From the NCBI GenBank assembly GCA_027623995.1, contig JAQBUF010000023.1:1-49573 (forward strand): a stretch of 49,573 nt of DNA. Direction: 5' to 3'. Below are positions 8,711 to 17,753 of the stretch, piece after piece. This DNA comes from Nitrospirota bacterium. Its GTDB lineage: Bacteria; Nitrospirota; Nitrospiria; Nitrospirales; UBA8639. The translations under genes were made by a program, and so were the position numbers. Within the stretch, counting starts at the first letter, position 1, and every line of letters begins with the position of its first letter. The notes below the pieces were generated by a model, which saw nothing but the letters and a program-made list of their open reading frames with translations, searched no databases and was not told where the DNA came from.

Positions 8711-11700
8711 CTACTTGAACGAAATTGGTCGAACGCTACCTTCTGAAGACTGAGGCACCTGTGCTTCTTTGGCTCCAGGAGCCGCCCCACCAAGCGGAAG
8801 AATTCTCTGGTCGTTCTTTGGCAGAACGCGGAAGTAGCCCCATTGACCAGATTGAGAATATGGTAAGCGGGCATTGCTATACACATAATCCCCCTTCATG
8901 GCATATGGACCACCCGCTGAAGAGACAAACACATCAATCCCCTCAGACCCAGCAAACTCGACAACGCTGATTTGGTCAGCCCCACGCATAAATGGTTCAA
9001 TCGGCCACTCATGCTTTTCGAGGGTAAACATTCCATTTTGTTCATTGCTGGCACCAAACACATGGATCCGAACTGGATCGCCGGCATGCGCCTCAATGAG
9101 TGGCGTCGCGGGATCAGCGGGGTCATCCACGTTACATGGTTGGAACATCTTACCCAATGAACACCCTTGTTCTTCACGGTACAGGTAGGGTTCATTCCGA
9201 TAATTAATCCCAATGAGACCTGCCACGTTCTGCACATAGGGCATAAAGCTGGTTCCAATAATATTATCTTCCTCTTGGAAGAATAGGGCCACGTCACGAT
9301 AATTCGCGCGATGTGCGTTACCCGGCACCGTCCGATCAACGATGACATCAGCTGTCCAGCTATTCTTTAACGAAATATCCGCACCGGTTTTTGGATCACG
9401 GTATTGTGAACCCTTTGGACCGATGACAATACCACCAAACAAACCATTACGAGGATTCATGGCGACATTACCCCAATCCCACACGAGAGATTGCGTTTCA
9501 CCAAAAAATGGATCCGCATAATAGGTATAGGTTTTACTCTCGCCTGGAGCAATGGTCTGATCTCCAGGATTATTTCCAAGGTTGACACCTTGGGAATCCT
9601 TTGGATCAAACGCCAAGCTAAAGGCTGAGAATGATGCACGGCTTTCTTTCATTTTGTTGGTGAGATTCACCTTAATACAATCGCCAACATTAGCCCGTAA
9701 GGTCAGAGGCATGGGTTGGAATTCCCCAGAGACTTTCGCCACCTCCTCTTCCAGAACATAAATTTTGGCATCTGGATTTCGGACTTCAATCTTTCGTTCA
9801 AAATCGACTTCAATGGCTTCTTCCACATTTGGATTAAACGCCATTTCTGGGAAGTCCATCGACACCACATTGAAATTCTTCACTGGAGCATCTGCTGGGC
9901 AAATGGGCAAAGGCTTCTTTAACCCCTGGGCTCCATATGCGGCATTAGGTAAAGGTTTAAGATCAGGGACTATTTTGTCCAACACCCGAATCACACCCCA
10001 TGACCCTTCAGATAACTTTGAACTTCGGCCATTGAAGTACATGTAGTCACCAGGTTGCAGTCTCGGGCCACCGGCCTGAGCCACCGCCAAGTCATAGCGT
10101 TCGGCAATACCAATGTGAATAGAATTCTTTCGATTCGCATCACCAGCATACCGCTCAGTCAGGAAGTTATGACCAGAAATGGTAAAGACGTTACTTTCAT
10201 TCATGGTCACGTCAACCAACCTAAAGACAATCGCATCGCCCAAATACGCACGTATCATTGCCGTACTTGGATCACCATGAGTGATGCTACTAAAAATCTG
10301 CGAGGTTTCTGGGTTATTCGCTAACCGTTGCGCGAAGGGTTCTGCCCGGAAATTAATGGCACCACCCGTGGTATGCGTTCCTCCATTAAGAAACGGCATT
10401 GGCGTCATTTTAATGAGTTCGTTTGGCGGCATTTGGAAGGACACGGTACGGCCCGCTTCCAACGCCACTTCAATTGGCTGACCAGGAGGATTTCCGGCCG
10501 TGACCACGTTGACCGTATGAGGAACGGTATCCATGATTTGCACCATCAACTCACGGAAACTTCCGCTTATTCCATAGCCAACAGGTTCGATGGTATGAAT
10601 ATCCATCACAGGACCGGTTCGCTTGGCTTCACCGGTAATCGGGTCATGCCACGTCGATCCAAATGGTTCGATGATAAAGGTACACACGGCACCATGTGGC
10701 CATGTGGTTCCACCAAACGCATGGTCATGACAAAATACTGACCCCACGTCCGCATCCACCCAAAAACGTTGACGAACAAATTCCACCGTTACGATATCGC
10801 CAATAGGATGGTCATGTTTTAATGGCTTTTTAAAGGTAATAGTACCAGGCCCTCCAACGGCTGGCATGGGTTCGCCATGGCCACTACCACCGGAACCTGG
10901 GATTTGTAACTTCTGCCCAACATGAATGAGATTAACATTTGAGAGACCATTGACCGATTGCAAGGCTTCTACGGTCGTTCCATGAGAACCGGCGATCTCT
11001 CCCAGTGTGTCTCCAGGTCGGACCACATAGTCTCCACCGGCGCTGCTAGGAGCAGTGGCTGATCCACCAGCATTTCCTGCACCATCAATGGACACAATTC
11101 GCATCACTTCGTTGCCTTTGACGTTATCCGCACCAACCAAGAGCACGGTTCCGACATGGTATTGGCCGGAATTCGTCACATGAATGGTTCGGTCACCCTT
11201 GCGGGAAGGTTTCGTCAATTTGGCATTCATTGGAACTGGCAACCCTTTATCAGACGACTTGTCAAATTGCGTAAAAGGCCGCATCGATTGGTCATATGAA
11301 AAACCTGAAATCACGCCATCAGAGGCTTGATTGTCAAATTGCACAAAATGGAAGTGCGTATTGATTTTTGAAGACTGGAAATTCGTAAAATCATCATCCA
11401 GCCATTCGCTGGTGAGAATCCAATCCATGCAATCATAAATATTAGAACGGAACACCAACGGCACCTTCAAATCATTATTGTTCCGAATGGCTTCTTCTTC
11501 ATCATGAGACACATACAACAACCCATTGGGGTCAACCACAGCTGGTTGATCACCTTGGGCTGCGGACAATTCAATCGGAAGTTTAATAAAGTGGACATTA
11601 TATTTCTGAGAGCCTGCGCGATCTGGGCAAAGGCTCCAACGGCCATTTTCCCCTGGCTTGGCTGGCTCCACGGAAGGTTGACCATCGTCATCCAAGTGAA

Positions 11701-13867
11701 TCATTTCCAACCATGGAGCTGGGTTTCTATCAGGAGAGAATGGATTTCTCTTTCCAAAATGTGGGGTCAGCCAAGGCCAAGCCACTTTCCCAGATGCTGG
11801 CTCAAACCAAATAGACCGACGCTTTCCGGCTTCATACCCTTGCCATTCAGGATGGTATTTTGGATTTACCGTGGTGCCTTCTTTTTCGCTCATCGCACGA
11901 TTGCCGGCCCAAGTCCAATCCAACACAGTGGCATCATAGGATTTTAACTGACCAATCTCGTCTTCCGTATGACCAGGGAGACCACGAGTAGGCAATTGCA
12001 TTTCTACCCAGTCATAAATATTGATCGTGGCTGGATTAGTATCCCAAACCGACTTGATACCTTTCTCAACAATATTGAACTTTTTGCCAAACCAATCGAC
12101 GGTCGTCCCGACTAACTGATCTGAGGTGACGGGTTTTGGAATACGTCCCACACGATCTGGCAACTCACGAAGAGGTGCCATCACATCATTTTTCACACCG
12201 GGAACTTGAATCGTGTTGTACACACGCCAGTACCCCCACATTCCTGCCACATAATGGTGCGCAACATGGCAATGAAAGAGAAAGTCTCCAGCAAGATGTT
12301 GACACAGACCAGAACCGCATTCCGTTTCAAGGTCTAAAGCTTCTGACGGCCCAATCACCTCCACATCAACGCGGTCAGTTTTGGCCCGAATCAATGGGTA
12401 TTTCAAAGGACCATTTTGACCTTTATGCCACATTGGCATTTCGTCAATCGCACGAGGGCTCCGAGCCCAACGAATGGCTCCACCATGCGGATGATGAGAA
12501 TGGAACACTTCGGACCCGCCATGCACCAACCGAAACTTCGCTGGATCCCCTAAATAACTTCGGGGGATCGTTGGGCCTGCATCTCCGAAGGTGTACGAAC
12601 TATAGGCCATCGATTCATCTTCGAATCCAAAGTATTCATGCTGAACATGCATGTTGTTGATGCCAAAGGGTTCGCTTCGATAGTTCAGCGCTCTGGCACC
12701 TGGTCGATACGCATCCGTTAAGGGATCACGTTGCGGAAGGAAGTCACCGTGTTTGTTCACCGGACGGAAGGCTTCATCACCAACCTCGTGATAAATCAAC
12801 ACGAATTCACGAAAATCTGGGCCCATACCATTTTGAATCATGGCTTGCCATCCACTTGGAAAATCTGTGGCTGCCCCTGTTCCAAGAGGATCGAGGTATT
12901 TTGAACCTGCGGGTTCGACCACAAACACCCCAAACAATCCCATCACCGTGAGTTCACGATCATTACTATAGCTATGGAATTGGCGACCACCCTCTTGGGT
13001 GTCTGGGTGAATATACCATTCCAATTCTACAGGTTTTGGATCACAATCTTTTTCGCAATCTTCTTGAGCGCCAGAGGCCACGGAATCAGGATTGGTCGTG
13101 GTGGCTGGTTGACCAGTTTTGCTCACGACCATGCTAGAACCATTAATGTGAAGGCTCACATCTTCGCCGAATTCTAATGCATTGCGAAGAGTGACTTTGA
13201 GGCAATCCCCTTGGTTGCCACGAATCACCAATGGTTGAATGTATTGACCTTGAATTCCATTCTTCACCCCACCAGGATTATGGTGACCTTCTTCTTCGCG
13301 GGCTTCAGCATTCTTCGCTTCTTCCTCACGAACATTGTCAATATTGTCCGTCAGCACATACATGTACCCTGGATAGTAATCCAGCCATTGATTCAAAGTA
13401 ATTTCCACATTGATGGCGGACACGTCATAGTGTTTCACTGAAGCCGTCGATGGACATTTTCCACCGCCGCCCATGGAAACCGGTTCAATGTCACCATCAG
13501 ACTGAAGCAGGTAATTTCCTTTGCCAGCCCCATACTGATGCATCATAGACATGCCATTGAACCCACCGTCATCTGACCCGGAAGATTCTTTTTTCATTTG
13601 CTTCATCAAACGTTCATGCTGTTTTTCAACAAGCGCAGAGCGCTCAGCACGGCCTTCTTTGGCATTTTCAATAATAGTCTGCCCTTTGAGGCGCTCGGCC
13701 CATTCCGGAGTTTGATGATTCATCCACGTTTTGTGAACCATGCCCTCAGATTCTTGAGTTTCTGCAAAAACTCCAGTGAAGGGAAGGAAGAGGAACGACA
13801 GGGCAAGCATGCTTCCCAAAGTAAGGGACACACGTTGCTTCATAGAATGACGTTTGAATTGAAACAT
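8711..13867 (-). CDS. Giant multicopper oxidase with embedded LysM domain
   Basis: 1718 residues with an N-terminal signal peptide (cleavage near VFAETQ) and AAGGAGG 7 bases before the ATG. At least six cupredoxin-type segments are visible. Copper motifs, by approximate residue: HSHHPHG (454), HCHVAHHYVAGM (531, the HCHx3Hx4M type 1/3 motif with axial Met), HFH (838) and HDH (1043). A glycine/serine-flanked LysM domain lies at about 945-990 (YVVRPGDTLGEIAGSHGTTV), between HFH and HDH. Length and layout recall MofA/OmpB-type metal oxidases and MnxG/McoA-like proteins, which oxidise Mn(II) or Fe(II); the substrate here is unknown. LysM suggests binding to peptidoglycan or another glycan. The long C-terminal part (1150-1718) keeps cupredoxin strands but seems to lack the His clusters. 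Transcribed alone. Confidence 0.88.
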   Translation of the reverse strand: MFQFKRHSMKQRVSLTLGSMLALSFLFLPFTGVFAETQESEGMVHKTWMNHQTPEWAERLKGQTIIENAKEGRAERSALVEKQHERLMKQMKKESSGSDDGGFNGMSMMHQYGAGKGNYLLQSDGDIEPVSMGGGGKCPSTASVKHYDVSAINVEITLNQWLDYYPGYMYVLTDNIDNVREEEAKNAEAREEEGHHNPGGVKNGIQGQYIQPLVIRGNQGDCLKVTLRNALEFGEDVSLHINGSSMVVSKTGQPATTTNPDSVASGAQEDCEKDCDPKPVELEWYIHPDTQEGGRQFHSYSNDRELTVMGLFGVFVVEPAGSKYLDPLGTGAATDFPSGWQAMIQNGMGPDFREFVLIYHEVGDEAFRPVNKHGDFLPQRDPLTDAYRPGARALNYRSEPFGINNMHVQHEYFGFEDESMAYSSYTFGDAGPTIPRSYLGDPAKFRLVHGGSEVFHSHHPHGGAIRWARSPRAIDEMPMWHKGQNGPLKYPLIRAKTDRVDVEVIGPSEALDLETECGSGLCQHLAGDFLFHCHVAHHYVAGMWGYWRVYNTIQVPGVKNDVMAPLRELPDRVGRIPKPVTSDQLVGTTVDWFGKKFNIVEKGIKSVWDTNPATINIYDWVEMQLPTRGLPGHTEDEIGQLKSYDATVLDWTWAGNRAMSEKEGTTVNPKYHPEWQGYEAGKRRSIWFEPASGKVAWPWLTPHFGKRNPFSPDRNPAPWLEMIHLDDDGQPSVEPAKPGENGRWSLCPDRAGSQKYNVHFIKLPIELSAAQGDQPAVVDPNGLLYVSHDEEEAIRNNNDLKVPLVFRSNIYDCMDWILTSEWLDDDFTNFQSSKINTHFHFVQFDNQASDGVISGFSYDQSMRPFTQFDKSSDKGLPVPMNAKLTKPSRKGDRTIHVTNSGQYHVGTVLLVGADNVKGNEVMRIVSIDGAGNAGGSATAPSSAGGDYVVRPGDTLGEIAGSHGTTVEALQSVNGLSNVNLIHVGQKLQIPGSGGSGHGEPMPAVGGPGTITFKKPLKHDHPIGDIVTVEFVRQRFWVDADVGSVFCHDHAFGGTTWPHGAVCTFIIEPFGSTWHDPITGEAKRTGPVMDIHTIEPVGYGISGSFRELMVQIMDTVPHTVNVVTAGNPPGQPIEVALEAGRTVSFQMPPNELIKMTPMPFLNGGTHTTGGAINFRAEPFAQRLANNPETSQIFSSITHGDPSTAMIRAYLGDAIVFRLVDVTMNESNVFTISGHNFLTERYAGDANRKNSIHIGIAERYDLAVAQAGGPRLQPGDYMYFNGRSSKLSEGSWGVIRVLDKIVPDLKPLPNAAYGAQGLKKPLPICPADAPVKNFNVVSMDFPEMAFNPNVEEAIEVDFERKIEVRNPDAKIYVLEEEVAKVSGEFQPMPLTLRANVGDCIKVNLTNKMKESRASFSAFSLAFDPKDSQGVNLGNNPGDQTIAPGESKTYTYYADPFFGETQSLVWDWGNVAMNPRNGLFGGIVIGPKGSQYRDPKTGADISLKNSWTADVIVDRTVPGNAHRANYRDVALFFQEEDNIIGTSFMPYVQNVAGLIGINYRNEPYLYREEQGCSLGKMFQPCNVDDPADPATPLIEAHAGDPVRIHVFGASNEQNGMFTLEKHEWPIEPFMRGADQISVVEFAGSEGIDVFVSSAGGPYAMKGDYVYSNARLPYSQSGQWGYFRVLPKNDQRILPLGGAAPGAKEAQVPQSSEGSVRPISFK

Positions 13868-14089
13868 GGACCGGCCTCCTTAAAAATGAACACAATCTAC
13901 GCAGAGGAAGATATTTGATAGAACCATCAACAGAACATAACCGCACAACACCCGTAAATTGGGAGAGCGAAAAATTACTGAAAACTACCTGGAAGTGTCA
14001 AGAGTTCTTGGCCTTAGAGATAATCTTTAAGAGAATTCATTGGACAAATTACAGAATTTGTGGGATTTCTCCTCCCACTTAGCTCCAAC

Positions 14090-14938
14090 TTAGAGCTTGC
14101 GATAAACCAGATCATGAAACTTTTCACGAAGCCTGATCGTCATTTCACCTGGAGCCTTGATTCCTACCGATTTCCCATTGAGGGTGGAAATTGACAGCAC
14201 CTCAATAGTTGTTCCGATCAAAAACAACTCATCCGCCTGCCCTAATTCTTCTTCACGAACAGCTCGTTCTTCCACACCTATACCATTGCTCTTGGCTAAC
14301 TCCAGCACTGCTTGCCTTGTCACTCCTGCCAATAATTGATCACTGAGGGGTGGAGTCAATAATGCGCTTCCCTTGACCAAGACCACATTACTGGAGGTTC
14401 CCTCTGTAACCAAGCCATCTTTAATCAAAATAGCTTCAAAGGCACCAGCTTGATTCGCTTCCTGCTTAGCTAAGAGATTTGGCAGTAGATTTAAACTTTT
14501 AATGGAACACCGTGCCCAACGAAGGTCAGGGCGCGTGACGACAGCAACACCTTGCTCCACCAGGTGCCGAGGAAGGTCCGCCATCTCTCGGAAAGTCATG
14601 ACAAGAGTAGGATTGGAAACCTCTGGGAACAGATGGTCTCGCGGAGCCACTCCACGAGTGACTTGGATATACACCTTACATTCAAGATAGGTACTTCGCT
14701 GAAGTCCTTCACGAATAATCGCATCCCATTTTTCATGATCGAGGAAAGGGGAGATAGATACGGCCTGCATGCTTTGGACAAGGCGAGAGAGATGTTCAGG
14801 AAGGCGAAAGGGGAGTCCGCCATAAACACGAATAACTTCATAGACCCCATCCCCAAACTGAAAACCACGATCTTCAATCGAAACCGTGGCTTCCTCAAGA
14901 GGAAGAAACCGTCCGTTCACATAGGCAATATTGGGCAT
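14090..14938 (-). CDS. dat: Class IV aminotransferase, D-alanine aminotransferase type
   Basis: 282 residues, the normal length for D-amino-acid/branched-chain class IV PLP enzymes. It shows YVNGRFLPLEEATVSIEDRG at the start, the RGFQFGDGVYEVIRV motif, the PLP lysine in IKSLNLLPN at about residue 147, EAILIKDGLVTEGTSSNV, and the C-terminal FLIGTTIEVLSI. The DRG..FGDG and VTEGTSSN patterns favour D-amino-acid aminotransferase (D-alanine/D-glutamate supply for cell wall) over IlvE, but substrate choice in this fold is hard to read. It lies 14 bases after the chagasin-like gene and is probably translated from the same mRNA. Confidence 0.82.
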   Translation of the reverse strand: MPNIAYVNGRFLPLEEATVSIEDRGFQFGDGVYEVIRVYGGLPFRLPEHLSRLVQSMQAVSISPFLDHEKWDAIIREGLQRSTYLECKVYIQVTRGVAPRDHLFPEVSNPTLVMTFREMADLPRHLVEQGVAVVTRPDLRWARCSIKSLNLLPNLLAKQEANQAGAFEAILIKDGLVTEGTSSNVVLVKGSALLTPPLSDQLLAGVTRQAVLELAKSNGIGVEERAVREEELGQADELFLIGTTIEVLSISTLNGKSVGIKAPGEMTIRLREKFHDLVYRKL

Positions 14939-14952
14939 ATCAATATAACAAA

Positions 14953-15267
14953 CTAGGCTTGGGCTTCTTGAACATCAACGAGAAATATTCGTCGGGCTTC
15001 AGCAGTAAATTTCCATGCCATCCGCTTATGAAACTCCAAACGATGGGAGCCAGACTGAAGAGCCTCAAATTCAAACTGTCGCCTGCCGGAATCCACAGCA
15101 TTATTACTTGTCGTACGCAAGAAATCGTCTCCGGTCATAACAAACTCGGATGAATCATACGACGGAACCCATTGCTCACCCCGCGTTCGATCTTCCCACA
15201 AATTGATGGTAAAGGGACTTCCTTGTTTGGCGACGATTGTTTTGAGATCAGATCCTTCTTCAACCAT
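14953..15267 (-). CDS. Chagasin-like cysteine protease inhibitor (I42 family)
   Basis: 104 residues. The pattern FTINLWEDRTRGEQWVPS, then FEFEALQSGSHRLEFHKR and a final FLVDV strand, follows the chagasin fold: an early ENPTTGY-like loop (here EDRTRGEQW), a glycine-containing middle loop and a late RPW-like loop (here RMAWKF). The loop residues that enter the protease are changed from the usual consensus, so activity is uncertain. There is no signal peptide, whereas many bacterial chagasins are exported. It precedes the class IV aminotransferase by 14 bases. AGGA lies 9 bases before the ATG. Confidence 0.65.
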   Translation of the reverse strand: MVEEGSDLKTIVAKQGSPFTINLWEDRTRGEQWVPSYDSSEFVMTGDDFLRTTSNNAVDSGRRQFEFEALQSGSHRLEFHKRMAWKFTAEARRIFLVDVQEAQA

Positions 15268-15384
15268 TTAGTTATGTCCTGCATTTGAGTGTGAGAGATT
15301 AACGTTGTGGAAAGTGAGATTATTTCACTTGGGTCATCAAACCATCATTGCTTGTACATGCCTTCATTGGTCATGCCACCGACA

Positions 15385-15720
15385 TCAATAATCACGGCAT
15401 CGCGAACTGACCAACACCTCGTCACCTTTAATCCGCACGTCGTAACTGGCCACGCAATACCCACCGCCATCAGTACCAAAACCACTTCGCACATCAAATT
15501 TGAGATCATGCCACGGACAACCGACCACGAACCCTTTGAGTTTCCCTTTCACCAAGGGACCACCTTCATGGGGACAGATATTATTGATCGCAAAAAACTT
15601 CCCAGAAACATTAAATAAGGCAATGTTTTTCCCCCCGGCTTTCACCAAGCACGAGGTGCCATCGGGAATATCATCCACTTTGCCAACGGCAATAAAGTCA
15701 TCCAAGGATTTTGAATTCAT
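15385..15720 (-). CDS. Rieske-type [2Fe-2S] ferredoxin
   Basis: 111 residues, a single Rieske domain. The cluster ligands are visible as CPHEGGPL (Cys-x-His) near residue 45 and GCPWHDLKFDV (Cys-x2-His) near residue 65, with the usual 16-residue or so spacing. It has no signal peptide, so it should be a cytoplasmic electron carrier like the ferredoxin component of ring-hydroxylating dioxygenases or NirD. No oxygenase or reductase partner is adjacent; the neighbours are a chagasin-like gene and a DUF192 gene. Confidence 0.88.
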   Translation of the reverse strand: MNSKSLDDFIAVGKVDDIPDGTSCLVKAGGKNIALFNVSGKFFAINNICPHEGGPLVKGKLKGFVVGCPWHDLKFDVRSGFGTDGGGYCVASYDVRIKGDEVLVSSRCRDY

Positions 15721-15796
15721 GAGAAACGCCTACACCTTTTCAAGCAATCTATACCCAGCAGATCACCAGCTTCCACGCCACTTGTACTGTACCCCA

Positions 15797-16285
15797 TCAC
15801 ATGCGTAAGGCAAAGATTAAATCTGTGCCTACAACAGCCTCTGCCCTCTGCACAAAGCCTACATTTGTCTCAATGACATATCGCGCATTTTCCGGTGGAG
15901 GTCCATGCCATGGACAAGGATCTTCCATGCATGGCTGAACCCCCTCCTCGATATGAACAATTTGTTTACTTTCATCGACCCATATCAAATCAATAGGAAA
16001 CTGGAACCCGCCGGTCAAGACTTTATGGAGACCAGACTCTTCAAACAAAAAAATCATTCCCCCATCTTTAGGAAGACTTTCCCTAAAGGCCAAGCCAAAG
16101 TATCTTCCTTCTGGGGTATCGGCCACCTCTGCCTGAAGTTTGGCTCCAGAAGGAAAGCGTACCTCGATGATCTCCGATTGCTTAGGGGTATTAAATAACA
16201 ATGCCCCGGAAATCAACAGTAACGCCATCAGCGCAAGAAAGATAATTCGCTTTTTATTGAGGGGTTTCTCTCGTTTGGCACGCAT
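15797..16285 (-). CDS. DUF192 family membrane-anchored periplasmic protein
   Basis: 162 residues from the ATG at 16285 (a TTG one codon earlier is possible). One N-terminal membrane segment (IIFLALMALLLISGALLF) anchors or exports it. The rest is DUF192: EVADTPEGRYFGLAFRESLP, DGGMIFLFEE, FPIDLIWVDE and a final VVGTDL. The usual family R-x-x-GLM-x-R motif is replaced by YFGLAFRESL. An unusual insert, PCMEDPCPWHGPPPENARYV, holds two cysteines and a histidine. The family has no established biochemical role. Confidence 0.8.
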   Translation of the reverse strand: MRAKREKPLNKKRIIFLALMALLLISGALLFNTPKQSEIIEVRFPSGAKLQAEVADTPEGRYFGLAFRESLPKDGGMIFLFEESGLHKVLTGGFQFPIDLIWVDESKQIVHIEEGVQPCMEDPCPWHGPPPENARYVIETNVGFVQRAEAVVGTDLIFALRM

Positions 16286-16528
16286 CAAAGTGTAAATGCC
16301 AATAGGAAATAGATTCTCGTCACAGCAACAACCAATTTCTCCTAAATTTTTCCTAAAAAGATCGTTCCATCACGCACACTCCCTAATGGTTTTCCTACCC
16401 CCTTTTCTATCTTTCATGCTAAGATAAAGACTCAAATTTCGTCAGAGAGTGGCCGATAAGCATCTTAGGTGTCAACACATAAGCCCCTTGACAATCTCAT
16501 CCCCTCATTGAGGAGAGGAGGCTCCATC

Positions 16529-16870
16529 ATGAAACACCGATTACTCCCCACTATTTCTTTTTTGACGTTGACCACCCTGCTGGCCAGCCCAATTCAAGCT
16601 GCACCTCCAAGCATTCCATCAGCCATCGACCAATTTGTGGCGAAAATTTTTCCAGAAGCGATCCACTATCACTGGGTTGTCAACAATACCCAAAAAGAAG
16701 CTTCCAATGAAATGGTCATAGATCTTAATACCTTTGTGACAAAAAAAGGTAGCGGCGACAACCCTATTGAAAACCGTTTTTTACTTCTTATCCTGAACGG
16801 TGAAGTGATGGCTGCCCAGAAAATCCCTCTGGGCTCCACTGTTGATTGCGGGAAAGATACTGAAATCTAA
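16529..16870 (+). CDS. Small exported protein of unknown function
   Basis: 113 residues from the ATG at 16529, preceded by GAGGAGAGGAGG, a strong ribosome site; the frame also opens upstream to 16469 without support. A clear signal peptide ends near IQAAPP. The mature part is about 90 residues (AIDQFVAKIFPEAIHYHWVV, MVIDLNTFV, LLLILNGEVMAAQKIPLG) and ends with a single cysteine. I do not recognise a family. It is convergent with the nitrosocyanin-like gene and shares its terminator. Confidence 0.75.
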   Translation: MKHRLLPTISFLTLTTLLASPIQAAPPSIPSAIDQFVAKIFPEAIHYHWVVNNTQKEASNEMVIDLNTFVTKKGSGDNPIENRFLLLILNGEVMAAQKIPLGSTVDCGKDTEI

Positions 16871-16893
16871 GAGCATTTCAACCCAATAAATAT

Positions 16894-16936
16894 AAAAAAA
16901 GCCCCATTTCCCTCTGACAGGAAATGGGGCTTTTTT
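16894..16936. terminator. Bidirectional intrinsic terminator
   Basis: A run of A, then GCCCCATTTCC, an 8-base loop, GGAAATGGGGC and a run of T. It lies between two convergent genes (stops at 16870 and 16954) and has a U-tract on both strands, so it can end both transcripts. Confidence 0.92.
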
Positions 16937-16953
16937 ATTTGAATGCAGACTAC

Positions 16954-17451
16954 TTACTTCGTAAGAACCAACATTTGACCACCTAAATGCGCAGCGTGTA
17001 ACTGGCATTTGTAGTTCAGCAAAGCATTGGCCGTTACATACGTGAGATCACTAATAGGAATTCCAATGTACTTGGTTTCGCCTGGCTTCAAGGTAATCTT
17101 CACATGCATGGAAGTCGGGGCAGCAAAGGCCGAATCTGCATTAAGATCAAAGCCATGCTCAGTATCCAAGCCATTGGTTACCTTTAAGAGAACTGGGCTT
17201 AAAGGTCGACCTCCAGTCCCCGTATTAACCAAATTCACAAAGGCGGTCGGCGGATACCAAACCTTTTTCCCACCAATTTCCATGGCGGTAAAAGACAGGT
17301 CAACATCCAGGGTTTTAAATGGTTGACCCACGACAGACCCGGTTTCCAAATCACCGATTTCGACTCCACCGGACTGCAACGCAAACGCGACAGAGGACCC
17401 TGCCGCAACAACGATAAGACTTAAAAGGACGGATAGAAGCACCTTGTGCAT
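16954..17451 (-). CDS. Nitrosocyanin-like exported cupredoxin
   Basis: 165 residues with a signal peptide (cleavage near AFALQ). The last 70 residues follow the cupredoxin end pattern: TEHGFDL, LKPGETKYIGIPI, then NYKCQLHAAHLGGQMLVL. The Cys-Gln-Leu-His core and the preceding PGETK strand closely resemble nitrosocyanin of ammonia oxidisers (AGETKTISF, WCQLHPKNIH), but the second His is at Cys+6 rather than Cys+8 and a Met follows at Cys+11. An acid or His ligand could come from TEHGF. It may therefore be a red- or blue-copper protein. The call rests on remembered motif similarity and needs a structural comparison. It is transcribed alone. Confidence 0.65.
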   Translation of the reverse strand: MHKVLLSVLLSLIVVAAGSSVAFALQSGGVEIGDLETGSVVGQPFKTLDVDLSFTAMEIGGKKVWYPPTAFVNLVNTGTGGRPLSPVLLKVTNGLDTEHGFDLNADSAFAAPTSMHVKITLKPGETKYIGIPISDLTYVTANALLNYKCQLHAAHLGGQMLVLTK

Positions 17452-17753
17452 TGCCTACCTCCCCATAGAAGGAACGTTAGTAATAAAAGAGCAACTGTTA
17501 AAAAACCTCAAGGCCATTTCATAATTCACAAAGCCCGCCCACGACAAAGATTGCCGTAGGGAAGGTCGTTTATAGCATAAGCGATTCCATGACGCAAGAT
17601 GGTTTCTTCAAAATTCTTCATTTCAAGTTACAATAAAATTGGATCCTGCCAGTCATTTGAAGTCTAATGACCTCTAGCTTTCATCTTGCAGAGGGCTGAG
17701 GTGGCGCGTAGTATCAGAAATCCTAAGATCATTCCTAATTATTGGCATTTCTG
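17452..17753. other. Intergenic region between divergent genes
   Basis: About 300 bases that must hold the promoters of the cupredoxin gene (minus) and the Ig/PKD-fold gene (plus). I see no clear sigma-70 boxes, dyad or repeat that I would call. Confidence 0.5.

Noticed and set aside
12136-12660. 174-codon plus-strand open frame inside the multicopper oxidase
   Set aside because: Lies fully within the oxidase on the other strand and has no family motif.
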